From Oscillospiraceae bacterium (GTDB lineage Bacteria > Bacillota > Clostridia > Oscillospirales > QAMX01): DNA of 64,000 nt. The stretch lies in assembly GCA_015067825.1 (NCBI GenBank), contig SVLQ01000002.1, positions 124,001 to 188,000 of the forward strand. Reading direction: 5' to 3'. Positions 50,909 to 59,338 of this stretch are shown one piece after another. The notes below the pieces were generated by a model. It did not search any database, was not told the origin of the DNA, and saw only the letters and a list, made by a program, of their open reading frames with translations. The position numbers and the translations under genes are program-made. How positions within the stretch are numbered: the first letter of the stretch is position 1; every line of letters begins with the position of its first letter.

Positions 50909-51967
50909 ATGGAATATCCCATATCCCTTTACTACAGTACGGAAGTGTCCGATGTAAAAACACTGGATTTATGCCGGGGCGCCGACGACTACCGAAAAGT
51001 ACATATTGTTGACGACGGACACCGTAAACTCGTGATAAAATACCTGTCCAACACATTCAGTGATAAGCGCAGAATTGAGGGCTGGTTTCAGCTGATGGCT
51101 GAATACCGCAAACTTGGTCTGTATTGTCCGGCCATTGTGCCCAATCTTTCCGGGGAACTGCTCCACTGCGATACTTTCGACGGGCGTGATTACTACACGT
51201 ATGCGGAAGAATATGCCGCTTACGAAACGGCGGAACACCTTGGCGCGGAAACCTATAAAGCCCCCAACGGCCATGATTGTTTTACGCCCGATGTCATGCG
51301 TTCTCTGGGCAAAGTTGCTTCCGCCAAATTGGATATTCTGGATTGGGCATCTTCCTACTGCCTGCTCGAGCCGTTTTGCGCTCCCGATACCACGGATGAA
51401 GGAACGGAATGTGCGATTGCGTTTGTAGATTACATCCGGGAAAACATTCCGGCGTATTTGCCGCGGGCAGAACGGCTGCTGGAGCTGTACTACAAACGGC
51501 AGGAAGAATTGGGGGCGGTATACCACTTGCTGCCGACCTCTTGTTTTCAGGCGGATTTGAACGACAGCAATATCTTGTTGGATGAGAACCTCCGTTTTGT
51601 CGGACTGATCGACTTTAATCTCTGCGGGAAAGAACCGATTTTGAACTATACTGTCCGAGAGGCGTTGTGGGCGATCGCGGACAATCGGTTGGTTGGAGAA
51701 AACGACAGCAGACTTTATTTCTACGACAAAAATCTGGACGATTTGAGAATTCGTTTATTCTTAGAGAATATAGGATATATTCAGGAACACTACGAATTTA
51801 GTCCGTTTGAAAGAGAAGTTTTCCCCGTTTTGTTCCGCTATATGAATTCGTTTTGGTGGTTTCATCTGGATGAGATCAAATTGATAAAAGACGATGCACA
51901 CAAAATAACACAGCTTCTGGATTGGTTGGAGCATCAGATGACACGCGATGATATCCGATTGCCGTAG
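50909..51967 (+). CDS. Aminoglycoside-phosphotransferase-fold kinase
   Basis: The 352-residue protein has an APH/choline-kinase fold. The Brenner-type motif is CFQADLNDSNILLDENLRFV (catalytic Asp in ADLNDSN), followed by VGLIDFNLCGKEP (the metal-binding DFN, in place of DFD/DFE). The N-lobe Lys is likely in RKLVIKYLSN. Substrates in this superfamily range from antibiotics to homoserine and sugars, so drug resistance should not be assumed. ATG 50909 is chosen over GTG 50888. The gene is AT-richer than its neighbours. Confidence 0.8.
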   Translation: MEYPISLYYSTEVSDVKTLDLCRGADDYRKVHIVDDGHRKLVIKYLSNTFSDKRRIEGWFQLMAEYRKLGLYCPAIVPNLSGELLHCDTFDGRDYYTYAEEYAAYETAEHLGAETYKAPNGHDCFTPDVMRSLGKVASAKLDILDWASSYCLLEPFCAPDTTDEGTECAIAFVDYIRENIPAYLPRAERLLELYYKRQEELGAVYHLLPTSCFQADLNDSNILLDENLRFVGLIDFNLCGKEPILNYTVREALWAIADNRLVGENDSRLYFYDKNLDDLRIRLFLENIGYIQEHYEFSPFEREVFPVLFRYMNSFWWFHLDEIKLIKDDAHKITQLLDWLEHQMTRDDIRLP

Positions 51968-51970
51968 ACA

Positions 51971-52004
51971 AACAGCCGCCTCTGTGACAGAGGCGGCTGT
52001 TTTG
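51971..52004. terminator. Terminator between convergent genes
   Basis: ACAGCCGCCTCTG and CAGAGGCGGCTGT stem with TTTT on the plus side; it also serves the SLC13 gene. Confidence 0.8.
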
Positions 52005-52030
52005 CAGATAGGTCAAAGTTTTTCGTACTT

Positions 52031-53140
52031 TCAGTGGTAGAACACCAACGCCATCAGCGTGGTGAGCAGAATGAGGAAGCCGAAGTTAAAGGCCGAGAAC
52101 AAAAGCAGGTAGTACTTCGCCTTTCCGGGGTTGTGTTTGGTGTATTCGCGGAAGGTGATCAGGCTCGCGAGCGACGAGATCAGCGTGCCGCAGCCGCCGA
52201 TGTTGACACCGACCAAAAGCTCGGCGTAGTTGCCGGTAAACTGCGAGAGCAGGATTGCCGACGGCACGTTGCTGATGACCTGGCACGAAAGCGCCGAGAC
52301 GATCAGCGTGTTTTTTTCGAGCAACGCAGCGAAAAGCTCGCGCACAGCCGGGATCCGCGACATATTGCCCGAAAAGATGAAAAACGCCACAAACGTCAGA
52401 AGCAGGGGATAGTCGACTTCCTTGAGCGCACGGCGGTCGGCGAAAAGCAAGACGACGGGGATCACGATCAGACCGATCACGTAGGGGATCAAGCGGAAGA
52501 CGATGACGATCGAGAGCACGAACAAAGCGAGGTAGAGCGAAACGCGCGGACGGTTCAGCCACAGCGCCTTCTCCGGGATCGAAAGCGGCTCACTCTTGAC
52601 AAACAGGCAGCAGACCGTGATCAGCAGAACGGCCACCGCAAACGGCAGCAGCATGATTTCGGTGAATTCGCCGGTGGGGATGTTGAACTTCGAGTAAAGG
52701 TAGAGGTTCTGCGGGTTACCGAACGGCGTGAGCATACCGCCGAGGTTGGCGGCGATGTTCTGCATGATGAAGGTGAAGGCCATGTACTTTTCTTTGCCGG
52801 TGTTGGAAAGCACGTAGTACCCAAGCGGCAAAAACGTCAGCAGCGCCATGTCGTTTGCGATCAGCATCGAGCCGATGAAGGTGATGTAGACGAGGACGAG
52901 GATCGCGAGCCGCGTCGTTTTGAAGCGGCGGATGATCGTTTCGGCGAGGACGTAGAAAAAACGCACGTTGCGCAGCGCGCAAACGACGGCGAGCACGCAA
53001 AACAGGCAGGTCAGCGTTTTGAAATCAAAATATCCGAGATATTCTTTATCCGGCGGCACGATGACCGAAGTCACGATGGCGGCGATCGCGGCGATGCAGA
53101 GAACGACGTTTTGCTTCACCCAGGAAAAAACTTTGCTCAC
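52031..53140 (-). CDS. SLC13/ArsB-type anion permease
   Basis: The 369-residue membrane protein has about 10 segments. Family features are FIGSMLIANDMALLTFLPLG (N-domain hairpin), QNIAANLGGMLTPFGNPQNL, and VISNVPSAILLSQFTGNY, which mirrors it in the second half. These internal repeats form the anion and sodium sites in citrate/arsenite permeases. GTG 53140 has AAGGGAT upstream; the longer frame begins inside the tRNA terminator. The substrate is uncertain. Confidence 0.9.
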   Translation of the reverse strand: MSKVFSWVKQNVVLCIAAIAAIVTSVIVPPDKEYLGYFDFKTLTCLFCVLAVVCALRNVRFFYVLAETIIRRFKTTRLAILVLVYITFIGSMLIANDMALLTFLPLGYYVLSNTGKEKYMAFTFIMQNIAANLGGMLTPFGNPQNLYLYSKFNIPTGEFTEIMLLPFAVAVLLITVCCLFVKSEPLSIPEKALWLNRPRVSLYLALFVLSIVIVFRLIPYVIGLIVIPVVLLFADRRALKEVDYPLLLTFVAFFIFSGNMSRIPAVRELFAALLEKNTLIVSALSCQVISNVPSAILLSQFTGNYAELLVGVNIGGCGTLISSLASLITFREYTKHNPGKAKYYLLLFSAFNFGFLILLTTLMALVFYH

Positions 53141-53182
53141 GGTATCATCCCTTTTCGCCCGAAGCGGGCAAATTTGCGCTGA

Positions 53183-53216
53183 AAAAAGCACTTGCAAATC
53201 GCAAGTGCTTTTTTCG
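53183..53216 (-). terminator. tRNA operon terminator
   Basis: GCACTTGC and GCAAGTGC form a hairpin, followed on the minus strand by TTTTTT, just after the tRNA-Thr gene. Confidence 0.85.
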
Positions 53217-53292
53217 TGGAGCTGATAGCCGGATTCGGACCGGCGACCTCGTCCTTACCAAGGACGCGCTCTGCCTACTGAGCTATATCAGC
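53217..53292 (-). tRNA. tRNA-Thr (GGT)
   Basis: A 76-base cloverleaf includes encoded CCA. Acceptor stem GCTGATA/TATCAGC, D loop AGCTCAGTAGGCAGAGC, anticodon loop TTGGTAA with anticodon GGT, T arm CGGTCCGAATCCG. Confidence 0.96.
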
Positions 53293-53320
53293 ATACTTCG
53301 CACTGGGTTACAGAGCGAAG

Positions 53321-53398
53321 TGGCGACCCGGAAGGGGCTCGAACCCTCGACCTCTAGCGTGACAGGCTAGCGTTCTAAACCAACTGAACTACCGGGCC
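53321..53398 (-). tRNA. tRNA-Asp (GTC)
   Basis: A 78-base cloverleaf with encoded CCA. Acceptor stem GGCCCGG/CCGGGTC, anticodon loop CTGTCAC with anticodon GTC, T arm GAGGGTTCGAGCCCC. It is the first gene of the two-tRNA transcript. Confidence 0.96.
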
Positions 53399-53432
53399 AT
53401 AGTGTGCCGCGTGTTGCGTACCACGGTATCTA

Positions 53433-53461
53433 ATTCTACTACAATCTTCTCGATTTGTCAA
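53433..53461 (-). promoter_or_regulatory. Promoter of the tRNA-Asp/tRNA-Thr unit
   Basis: On the minus strand TTGACA and TAGAAT are separated by 17 bases, 35 bases upstream of tRNA-Asp. Confidence 0.75.
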
Positions 53462-53530
53462 GCCCTTTTTCAAAAAAACCATCTAAAATTTTTAGGGGAT
53501 TTTTTGCGCGTTGGCGGGACGTGAAAAATC

Positions 53531-53559
53531 TTGACAAGCGGCGGTGTTTTTTCTATAAT
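53531..53559 (+). promoter_or_regulatory. Consensus promoter of the GH172-like gene
   Basis: Perfect TTGACA, 17 bases, TATAAT. Confidence 0.85.
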
Positions 53560-53595
53560 GAAATCGTAAAATTTACGCGAAAGGGGCACTTTTCT

Positions 53596-54678
53596 ATGTA
53601 CGACGGTCTCTCCAACAGCATCGAAAATCTCTACCGCCTTTCCAATGCCCGCACCCGCTCGATCTGCGCCGAAAATCCCACCGGCGAAAAAGGCGGCGGT
53701 GCGCGCTGCGAACTCGAAAACGGCATTGCCCGCCACGCCGCCCGCGACCTCGGAAAGGGCTGGAAGGTCAACCCCTATATCCGCCTGCAGCCCCACGAAA
53801 CGGTCGTGCTCGGCGAAGTCGCCGACAGCGGCTGCATCAACCACATCTGGTGTACGCCGTCCGGGAACTGGCGCTTCCAGATCTTGCGCATCTACTGGGA
53901 CGGCAGCGACGTGCCGAGCGTCGAATGTCCGCTGGGCGATTTCTTTGCCTGCGGCTGGGGCGAGTACAGCCCGGTCGTTTCGCTGCCGGTGTGTGTCAAT
54001 CCCGGCCGTGCGTTCAACTGCTACTGGCAGATGCCCTTCCGCAAGGGCTTTAAGATCACGCTGGAAAATATCGGCGATGCGGAAGTCGTGTTTTTCTATC
54101 AGATCGACTATACCTTAACCGACGTCCCCGAAGACGCCGCCTATTTCCACGCGCAGTTCCGCCGCGTCAATCCCTTGCCCTACAAGGGCGTCTACACGAT
54201 CCTCGACGGCGTTTCCGGCAAGGGACAGTACGTCGGCACCTACATGGCGTGGGGCGTCAACAACAACGGCTGGTGGGGCGAAGGCGAGATCAAATTCTAT
54301 CTCGACGGCGACGACGAGTATCCCACGATCTGCGGCACGGGCACGGAAGACTACTTCTGCGGCTCGTATAACTTTGAAAACCAGCGCACCCACCGCTACG
54401 AGCCGTTCACCACGCCGTACGCCGGGCTCTCGCAGGTGATCGAGCCGGACGGCGTCTACCGCGCAAACCAGCGCTTTGGTCTGTACCGCTGGCATATCAC
54501 CGACCCGATCCGCTTTGAATCCGACCTCAAAGTGACGATCCAGGCGCTTGGCTGGCGCGATGGCGGACGGTACCTGCCGCTCAAGGACGATATCGCATCC
54601 GTCGCCTACTGGTACCAGACCCTCCCGGCCGCACCGTTCCCGAAGCTCCCGGAAAAGGATGAACTGGAGATCAACTGA
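53596..54678 (+). CDS. DUF2961/GH172-family glycoside hydrolase-like protein
   Basis: The 360-residue protein has GCINHIWCTPSG, YWDGSDVPSVECPLGDFFA, QMPFRKGFKITLEN, and the motif GTGTEDYFCGSYNFE, all characteristic of DUF2961. Characterised GH172 enzymes act on difructose anhydrides and alpha-D-fructo- or arabinofuranosides. There is no signal peptide, so it acts in the cytoplasm. ATG 53596 follows AAAGGGG. It is a single-gene unit with a consensus promoter. Confidence 0.92.
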   Translation: MYDGLSNSIENLYRLSNARTRSICAENPTGEKGGGARCELENGIARHAARDLGKGWKVNPYIRLQPHETVVLGEVADSGCINHIWCTPSGNWRFQILRIYWDGSDVPSVECPLGDFFACGWGEYSPVVSLPVCVNPGRAFNCYWQMPFRKGFKITLENIGDAEVVFFYQIDYTLTDVPEDAAYFHAQFRRVNPLPYKGVYTILDGVSGKGQYVGTYMAWGVNNNGWWGEGEIKFYLDGDDEYPTICGTGTEDYFCGSYNFENQRTHRYEPFTTPYAGLSQVIEPDGVYRANQRFGLYRWHITDPIRFESDLKVTIQALGWRDGGRYLPLKDDIASVAYWYQTLPAAPFPKLPEKDELEIN

Positions 54679-54716
54679 ATCTGAAAAACGTAAACGACAA
54701 GTGGCAGAATGCAGAA

Positions 54717-54763
54717 CTTGGCTCTCCCTTTGGGAGAGCTGTCGGCGTAGCCGACTGAGAGGG
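54717..54763. repeat. Dispersed palindromic repeat upstream of the DUF559 gene, copy a
   Basis: CTTGGCTCTCCC-TTT-GGGAGAGCTG followed by a small GTCGGC/GCCGAC palindrome and TGAGAGGG. It is the same class as 27830-27896. Confidence 0.85.
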
Positions 54764-54816
54764 ACTTGCCTCTCCCTTTGGGAGAGGTGGCCGAGCATAG
54801 CGAGGCCGGAGAGGGT
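54764..54816. repeat. Dispersed palindromic repeat, copy b
   Basis: ACTTGCCTCTCCC-TTT-GGGAGAGGTGG followed by a GGCCGAG/CGAGGCC-like arm and GGAGAGGGT. The last GGAGAGGG acts as the Shine-Dalgarno of the DUF559 gene. Confidence 0.8.
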
Positions 54817-54821
54817 AAAAC

Positions 54822-55178
54822 ATGACCATTCCCAAAGACACCAGCCAATTAGAAACTGCACGGCGACTTCGCAGAGAAATGACACCTCACGAACGCAAGC
54901 TTTGGTATCTTTTTCTTCGCAAGTACCCGGTAAAAATTTACAAGCAACGGATCATCGGCAGATTTATTGTGGACTTTTCCTGTGCTTCTGCTAAACTGGT
55001 TATTGAACTGGATGGTTCTCAACATTATGAACCTCTGGGGATGTCTTATGATTCTGAGCGTTCTGCGTTTTTGGCGGCGCTTGGCTTGAAGGTTTTGCGG
55101 TTTTCCAACCGAGATATCGACAGAGAATTTCACAGCGTATGCGAGGAAATTGATCTCACCATTCAAAAACGGTTGTAA
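54822..55178 (+). CDS. DUF559 endonuclease-like protein
   Basis: The 118-residue protein matches the DUF559 (Vsr/PD-(D/E)XK-like) family: RRLRREMTPHERKLWYLFLR, YKQRIIGRFIVDFSCASAKL, VIELDGSQHYEP and LGLKVLRFSNRDI. The catalytic-like residues are Asp in FIVDF and E-x-D in VIELDG. It probably binds or cuts DNA, but no activity is established for most members. GGAGAGGG at 54808-54815, donated by the repeat, is 6 bases before the ATG. Confidence 0.9.
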   Translation: MTIPKDTSQLETARRLRREMTPHERKLWYLFLRKYPVKIYKQRIIGRFIVDFSCASAKLVIELDGSQHYEPLGMSYDSERSAFLAALGLKVLRFSNRDIDREFHSVCEEIDLTIQKRL

Positions 55179-55180
55179 TG

Positions 55181-55227
55181 CCCTCTCAGTCACCTTCGGT
55201 GACAGCTCTCCCAAAGGGAGAGCCAAG
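55181..55227. repeat. Dispersed palindromic repeat, inverted right copy
   Basis: CCCTCTCAGTCACC-TTC-GGTGACAGCTCTCCC-AAA-GGGAGAGCCAAG, split here into arms. It is the reverse complement class of copy a. Confidence 0.85.
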
Positions 55228-55312
55228 GGTGCTTGCAATCAAGTGTACGGATACAAGAAACAGGCTGTAAAAACTTCTGCCTCAAAAAATCACTCTCGTG
55301 AATAGTAGAAAA

Positions 55313-55354
55313 TTCCCGACAAAAGCCATGGACTACCCTGCCTTTTGTCGGGAA
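55313..55354 (-). terminator. Terminator of the Xre/FtsK-gamma-like gene
   Basis: TTCCCGACAAAAG and CTTTTGTCGGGAA form a stem; on the minus strand TTTTC follows. Confidence 0.65.
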
Positions 55355-55434
55355 TCTGTTATGCCGTCGTTTTTACAAGGGAAGTTCTTTACGGCTTCTG
55401 TGTAAGGATCCTTCAACGCCTTGAAGTCATAGTT

Positions 55435-55815
55435 TTACTTTACTGAAGATCCAATATAGCCATCCTCTTTTAACTGACAAATCAATTTTTTTGCCTTTGA
55501 ATACCCAATATTAAGATTCGTTTGGAGAATAGATGTCGAGATTTGTCCCTCCCTATTCAGGATAGCAAGAGCTTTATCAATGAAAAAATCAGCTTCTTGT
55601 TTTTGAACAACATTATACCCCATAAGTTCATCTATAGATACTCCAAAATAATCTGCAATCAGCGGCAGAAGCTGGATATCCGGACAGCATTGTGCCGATT
55701 CCCATTTTGAAACCGCCTGGTTGGTTACACCGAGGGCATTTGCAAGTTCTTCTTGGGTAAGACCTTTCTGCTTTCGGAGAAAGGCAATTTGTTCATTGAT
55801 CTTAATTGTAGTCAT
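55435..55815 (-). CDS. Xre regulator with C-terminal FtsK-gamma-like winged helix
   Basis: The 126-residue protein has an N-terminal HTH (FLRKQKGLTQEELANALGVT, NQAVSKWES) and a second domain, ALAILNREGQISTSILQ, followed by NIGYSKAKKLICQLKEDGYI. The latter resembles the FtsK gamma domain, which recognises KOPS-type DNA, or similar winged helices. ATG 55815 has GAGG 9 bases upstream. The gene is clearly AT-rich and lies next to the DUF559 cassette, so it looks acquired. Confidence 0.85.
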   Translation of the reverse strand: MTTIKINEQIAFLRKQKGLTQEELANALGVTNQAVSKWESAQCCPDIQLLPLIADYFGVSIDELMGYNVVQKQEADFFIDKALAILNREGQISTSILQTNLNIGYSKAKKLICQLKEDGYIGSSVK

Positions 55816-55949
55816 ATTCAAGTACCTCGTGATTTTTATTTTCGTAGCTACAATTATATTATACCGATAAGCAGCTTCAAAAACAATGACGCATTCGTTT
55901 GATGAGTATGTGTTTTATCCAACTTCCGGTTGGAAACTCTGCTGTGAAA

Positions 55950-55976
55950 ATGCCGCCTGCGTTGAACAGGCGGCAT
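55950..55976 (-). terminator. Terminator of the metA-elaA unit
   Basis: TGCCGCCTG and CAGGCGGCA form the stem around CGTTGAA, followed on the minus strand by TTTTC. Confidence 0.6.
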
Positions 55977-56011
55977 TCAGAATCATTTTGCCACAGAAAA
56001 GAAACGCATTT

Positions 56012-56455
56012 TTATTGTAAAACTGCCGGTGTTTCCATCTTGACGTGCGGGATGCCGTCCTCCAAAAATTCCTCGGAGACAACGCGGAAGCCCGCCTTTT
56101 CGTAGAAGCCGATCGCGTACGACTGCGCTTCCACGTAGAAGCGGCGGCGACCGTAAAGCGTCTCGGAAACGCGCATTCCCTCGAAGATCAGCTTGAGCCC
56201 AAGGCCGGTGCCGCGTTCGGTCGTCAGGATGCGGCCGAGGCGCACGAAGTCGGCGTCTTTTTCGAAAATACGCAGGTAGGCGCGGATGTGCCCGCTCTCG
56301 TCGGGCAAAAAGAGATGGTAGGCGTCGAAGTCGGCTTCGTCGATCTCCTGATAAGGACAGGTCTGCTCGACGACAAAGACCGCAACGCGGACTCTGAGGA
56401 TCTCGTAGAGCTCGCGGTTGGAAAGCTCGGAAAAATGCTTGAGAATCCAGTTCAC
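56012..56455 (-). CDS. elaA: ElaA-type GNAT acetyltransferase
   Basis: The 147-residue protein starts WILKHFSELSNRELYEILRV and has RVAVFVVEQTCPYQEIDEAD, the ElaA hallmark, and the acetyl-CoA loop LTTERGTGLGLKLI. The substrate is unknown. The start is GTG 56455 with GGGAGG upstream. It lies 20 bases after metA and is probably co-transcribed with it. Confidence 0.92.
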   Translation of the reverse strand: MNWILKHFSELSNRELYEILRVRVAVFVVEQTCPYQEIDEADFDAYHLFLPDESGHIRAYLRIFEKDADFVRLGRILTTERGTGLGLKLIFEGMRVSETLYGRRRFYVEAQSYAIGFYEKAGFRVVSEEFLEDGIPHVKMETPAVLQ

Positions 56456-56474
56456 GGGTATGTTCCTCCCAAAC

Positions 56475-57407
56475 CTACGCTCTGCTGCCGGTGGCGAGCT
56501 GGTTTAAATCATAAGGCGTCGACTGGTAGACGTAGTAGTTCAGCCAGTTGGAGTAGAGCAGGTCGGCGTGGGCGCGCCAACGGTTGAGCGGGATCTGCGT
56601 GGGGTCGTCGTTGGGGAAGTAGTTGTAGGGGATCTGCGGGTTCAGCCCCTTGCCGAGGTCTCGGCGGTATTCGAGCGCGATCGTTTCGGCGTCGTATTCC
56701 AAATGGCCGGTGACGAAGACCTGCCGGCCGCCGTTTGCGGTGAGGATGCAGATGCCGGCGCGGTCGGAGAGCGCGACGACGTCGAGATCCTTGCAGGCGA
56801 GCACGTCGTCAACGGCGATCTCGGTGTGGCGAGAGTGCGGCACGAGGAAACGGTCGTCGAAGCCGCGCACGAGCGGATATTTCGGGTGCTGCAGCGAATG
56901 GAGATAGATCCCCGAGAGCTTCTGCGCGAGCGGGCGCTTGGGGATGCCGTAGTGGTAGTAAAGCCCGGCCTGTGCGCCCCAACAGATGTGAAAGACGGAG
57001 TGGACGTTTGTCTTGCTCCATTCCATGATTTTGCAGAGCTCGTCCCAGTATTCCACTTCTTCAAATTCCATCTGCTCGACCGGCGCGCCAGTGATAATCA
57101 TGCCGTCGTAGAGGTTTTCGGCGACTTCATCGAAGGTTTTGTAGAAGGAGAGCAGGTGCTCCTGCGAGGTGTTTTTGGCGGTGTAGGTCGAGGTCTGCAG
57201 CAGCTCGGGCTCGATCTGCAGCGGCGTATTCGACAGGCAGCGCAGCAGCTGGGCTTCGGTTGCCTGTTTGGTGGGCATCAGGTTTAAAATCAGGATCTTC
57301 AGCGGACGGATATCCTGGTGCTGGGCGCGGTGCTCGTCCATCACGAAGATGTTTTCGTTTTCCAGAACGGCGCGGGCCGGGAGCGAAGCGGGAACAGTGA
57401 TCGGCAT
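56475..57407 (-). CDS. metA: Homoserine O-acetyltransferase (MetA family)
   Basis: The 310-residue enzyme has the catalytic Cys142 ([15 protein letters not shown]), and His235 and Glu237 (VTGHLEYDA). Residue 111 is Glu (GAPVEQMEF), which in the MetA family favours acetyl-CoA, while Gly favours succinyl-CoA; so acetylation is predicted. It activates homoserine for methionine synthesis. GGAGG precedes the ATG. No SAM riboswitch was recognised in the leader. Confidence 0.94.
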   Translation of the reverse strand: MPITVPASLPARAVLENENIFVMDEHRAQHQDIRPLKILILNLMPTKQATEAQLLRCLSNTPLQIEPELLQTSTYTAKNTSQEHLLSFYKTFDEVAENLYDGMIITGAPVEQMEFEEVEYWDELCKIMEWSKTNVHSVFHICWGAQAGLYYHYGIPKRPLAQKLSGIYLHSLQHPKYPLVRGFDDRFLVPHSRHTEIAVDDVLACKDLDVVALSDRAGICILTANGGRQVFVTGHLEYDAETIALEYRRDLGKGLNPQIPYNYFPNDDPTQIPLNRWRAHADLLYSNWLNYYVYQSTPYDLNQLATGSRA

Positions 57408-57489
57408 AAAAACCTCCGGTATATCTGAAAATAAAAAAGCGAATTCGGCGGGTTCCGGGCAGAAAAGCCCATACTCCCATTCTGTTGAA

Positions 57490-57518
57490 ATTATAGCACA
57501 TTTTCACTTGCAGCACAA
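57490..57518 (-). promoter_or_regulatory. Promoter of metA-elaA
   Basis: On the minus strand TTGTGC and TATAAT are separated by 17 bases. Confidence 0.55.
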
Positions 57519-57560
57519 GAGATTTTCTCGGGAAAACCACCGATCGCCGCTTTGCCGCAG

Positions 57561-57589
57561 TTGACTTTTGTTAGGGCACGGAGTATAAT
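57561..57589 (+). promoter_or_regulatory. Promoter of the M3 peptidase gene
   Basis: TTGACT, 17 bases, TATAAT, about 35 bases before the start codon. Confidence 0.75.
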
Positions 57590-57622
57590 TTGACCATAAG
57601 GATAGGATTGAGAGGAAAAATC

Positions 57623-59305
57623 ATGAAATTTTCTGAAATGCCGTATCAACGCGCCGATATCGCCAAGGCCGGCGAGACGTTTGCCGAAGTGACCGCCGCA
57701 GTCGCGACGGCAAAAACCGTCGATGAACTGATGGCGGGCTATCGCCGCCTGTGTGAAATTGCCAAAGAAGTTCTGACGGCGCAGTCGCTCTGCTACGTTC
57801 GCCATACGATCGACACGCGCGATGCGTTTTACGACGAAGAAAACAACTACTACGACGAACAGATGCCGATGTTCCAGCTGGCGATGATGCGCTACTACGC
57901 GGCGATGGTCGCCTCGCCCCTGCGGAGCGAACTGGAAGAAAAAATGGGCTCGCTCTGGTTCCAGAACGCCGAGATGCAGCTCAAGGGCATGGACGAACGC
58001 GTGATCGCCGATATGCAGGAGGACAACGCCGTCTGTAGCGCCTACAAAAAGCTGCTGGCGTCGGCGAAGATCGATTTCGACGGTAAAGTCGTCAACCTGT
58101 CGCAGCTGCGCGCCTACCAGCTCTCGCCGGATCGCGCGGTGCGCAAGGCGGCCTATGCCAAGCGTTCGGAATTCTTTACCGCCCACGCCGAAGAATTCGA
58201 TGAGCTCTACGACAAGCTGGTCAAAATCCGCACGCGGGAGGCGCGTACGCTCGGATTCGAAAACTACACCGACCTCGGCTACATCCACATGATGCGCAAC
58301 AGCTACACGCGTGACGACGTGGCGAAATTCCGCAAGCAGGTCAAGGAAGTGATCGTTCCGCTGGCGACGAAGCTGCACGAGATGCGCCGCAAAGCGCTGG
58401 GGCTGGATGCGCTGAAGTTCTACGACGAGGATATGTTCTTCCCCGAAGGCAACCCCGAACCGCACGGTACACCCGAGGAGATGTTTGCGGCGGGGCAGAA
58501 GATGTACGCCGAGCTTTCGGACGAAACGCGCGAATTCTTTGCCTTTATGCTCGAAAACGAGCTCTTTGACGCGCTGGCCAAGGAGGGCAAATCCGGCGGC
58601 GGCTACTGCACGGTACTGCCGTCCTACGGTGCGCCGTTCGTGTTCTCGAACTTCAACGGCACGAGCGAAGACGTCGATACCTTGACCCACGAATGCGGCC
58701 ACGCGCTGAACTTCTATTTCGGCCAGGCACAGGAAATTCTGGAGTATCAGGAATCCACGCTCGACGTGGCCGAGATCCACTCGATGTCGATGGAGTTCTT
58801 CACCGAAGATTGGATGTACCTTTTCTTCGGCGAGGACGAAAAGCGCTACCGCTTTATGCACCTTGTGCTCGCGCTCACCTTCCTGCCCTACGGCTGCCTG
58901 GTCGACGAATTCCAGCACGAGGTCTACGACCATCCCGAACTCACTCCGGCCGAGCGCAAGGCACTTTGGCGGCGCTTGGAGAAGGAATACCAGCCGCATC
59001 TCGACTACGACGGCGATGCGTTTTTGGAGGCGGGCGGCCTGTGGCAGCGCCAGAGCCATATCTATGAGCGCCCGTTCTACTACATCGACTACTGCCTCGC
59101 CCAAACCTGCGCGCTGCAGTACCGCATCTGGATGGAGAGCGATTTTGCCGCGGCGTGGCAGAGCTACTGCGCGCTCTCCAAGAAGGCCGGTTCGGAACGC
59201 CTGACCGAGCTGGTCGACGGCGCCGGACTCGTCTCGCCGTTTGCCGAAGGCTGCATGCGGCGCGTCGCCGAGGGCTGCGAAACGATCCTTGCAAAACTTT
59301 CGTAA
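57623..59305 (+). CDS. M3-family oligoendopeptidase
   Basis: The 560-residue metallopeptidase has the zinc motif HECGH at His356-His360, with the third ligand Glu in the EIHSMSMEF segment downstream. It has TLGFENYTDLGYIHM and FVFSNFNGTSEDVDTLTHE. It degrades short peptides in the cytoplasm (no signal peptide). ATG 57623 has GAGAGG upstream. The AraC-type regulator follows 33 bases later on the same strand. Confidence 0.94.
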   Translation: MKFSEMPYQRADIAKAGETFAEVTAAVATAKTVDELMAGYRRLCEIAKEVLTAQSLCYVRHTIDTRDAFYDEENNYYDEQMPMFQLAMMRYYAAMVASPLRSELEEKMGSLWFQNAEMQLKGMDERVIADMQEDNAVCSAYKKLLASAKIDFDGKVVNLSQLRAYQLSPDRAVRKAAYAKRSEFFTAHAEEFDELYDKLVKIRTREARTLGFENYTDLGYIHMMRNSYTRDDVAKFRKQVKEVIVPLATKLHEMRRKALGLDALKFYDEDMFFPEGNPEPHGTPEEMFAAGQKMYAELSDETREFFAFMLENELFDALAKEGKSGGGYCTVLPSYGAPFVFSNFNGTSEDVDTLTHECGHALNFYFGQAQEILEYQESTLDVAEIHSMSMEFFTEDWMYLFFGEDEKRYRFMHLVLALTFLPYGCLVDEFQHEVYDHPELTPAERKALWRRLEKEYQPHLDYDGDAFLEAGGLWQRQSHIYERPFYYIDYCLAQTCALQYRIWMESDFAAAWQSYCALSKKAGSERLTELVDGAGLVSPFAEGCMRRVAEGCETILAKLS

Positions 59306-59338
59306 TCCTTGATATTTTAGGAGAGGAAGAGAAATCGC

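Larger units (their letters stand above)
54717..55227. mobile_element. MITE-like cassette carrying a DUF559 gene
   Basis: The DUF559 gene is enclosed by direct repeats a and b on its left and an inverted copy on its right (55181-55227). The left repeat supplies its ribosome-binding site, and the right repeat starts 2 bases after its stop. No transposase is present, so mobility would need an enzyme encoded elsewhere. Confidence 0.5.

Noticed and set aside
50909..51967. Aminoglycoside resistance gene
   Set aside because: Only the general kinase fold is visible. The superfamily has many non-antibiotic substrates, so a resistance claim is not supported.
53217..53398. tRNA genes as integration site of an island
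   Set aside because: No integrase, direct repeat of a tRNA 3' end or island-like composition was seen next to either tRNA.
57408..57622. SAM riboswitch or T-box upstream of metA
   Set aside because: The leader between promoter and start is short and shows no conserved riboswitch core or long antiterminator structure.
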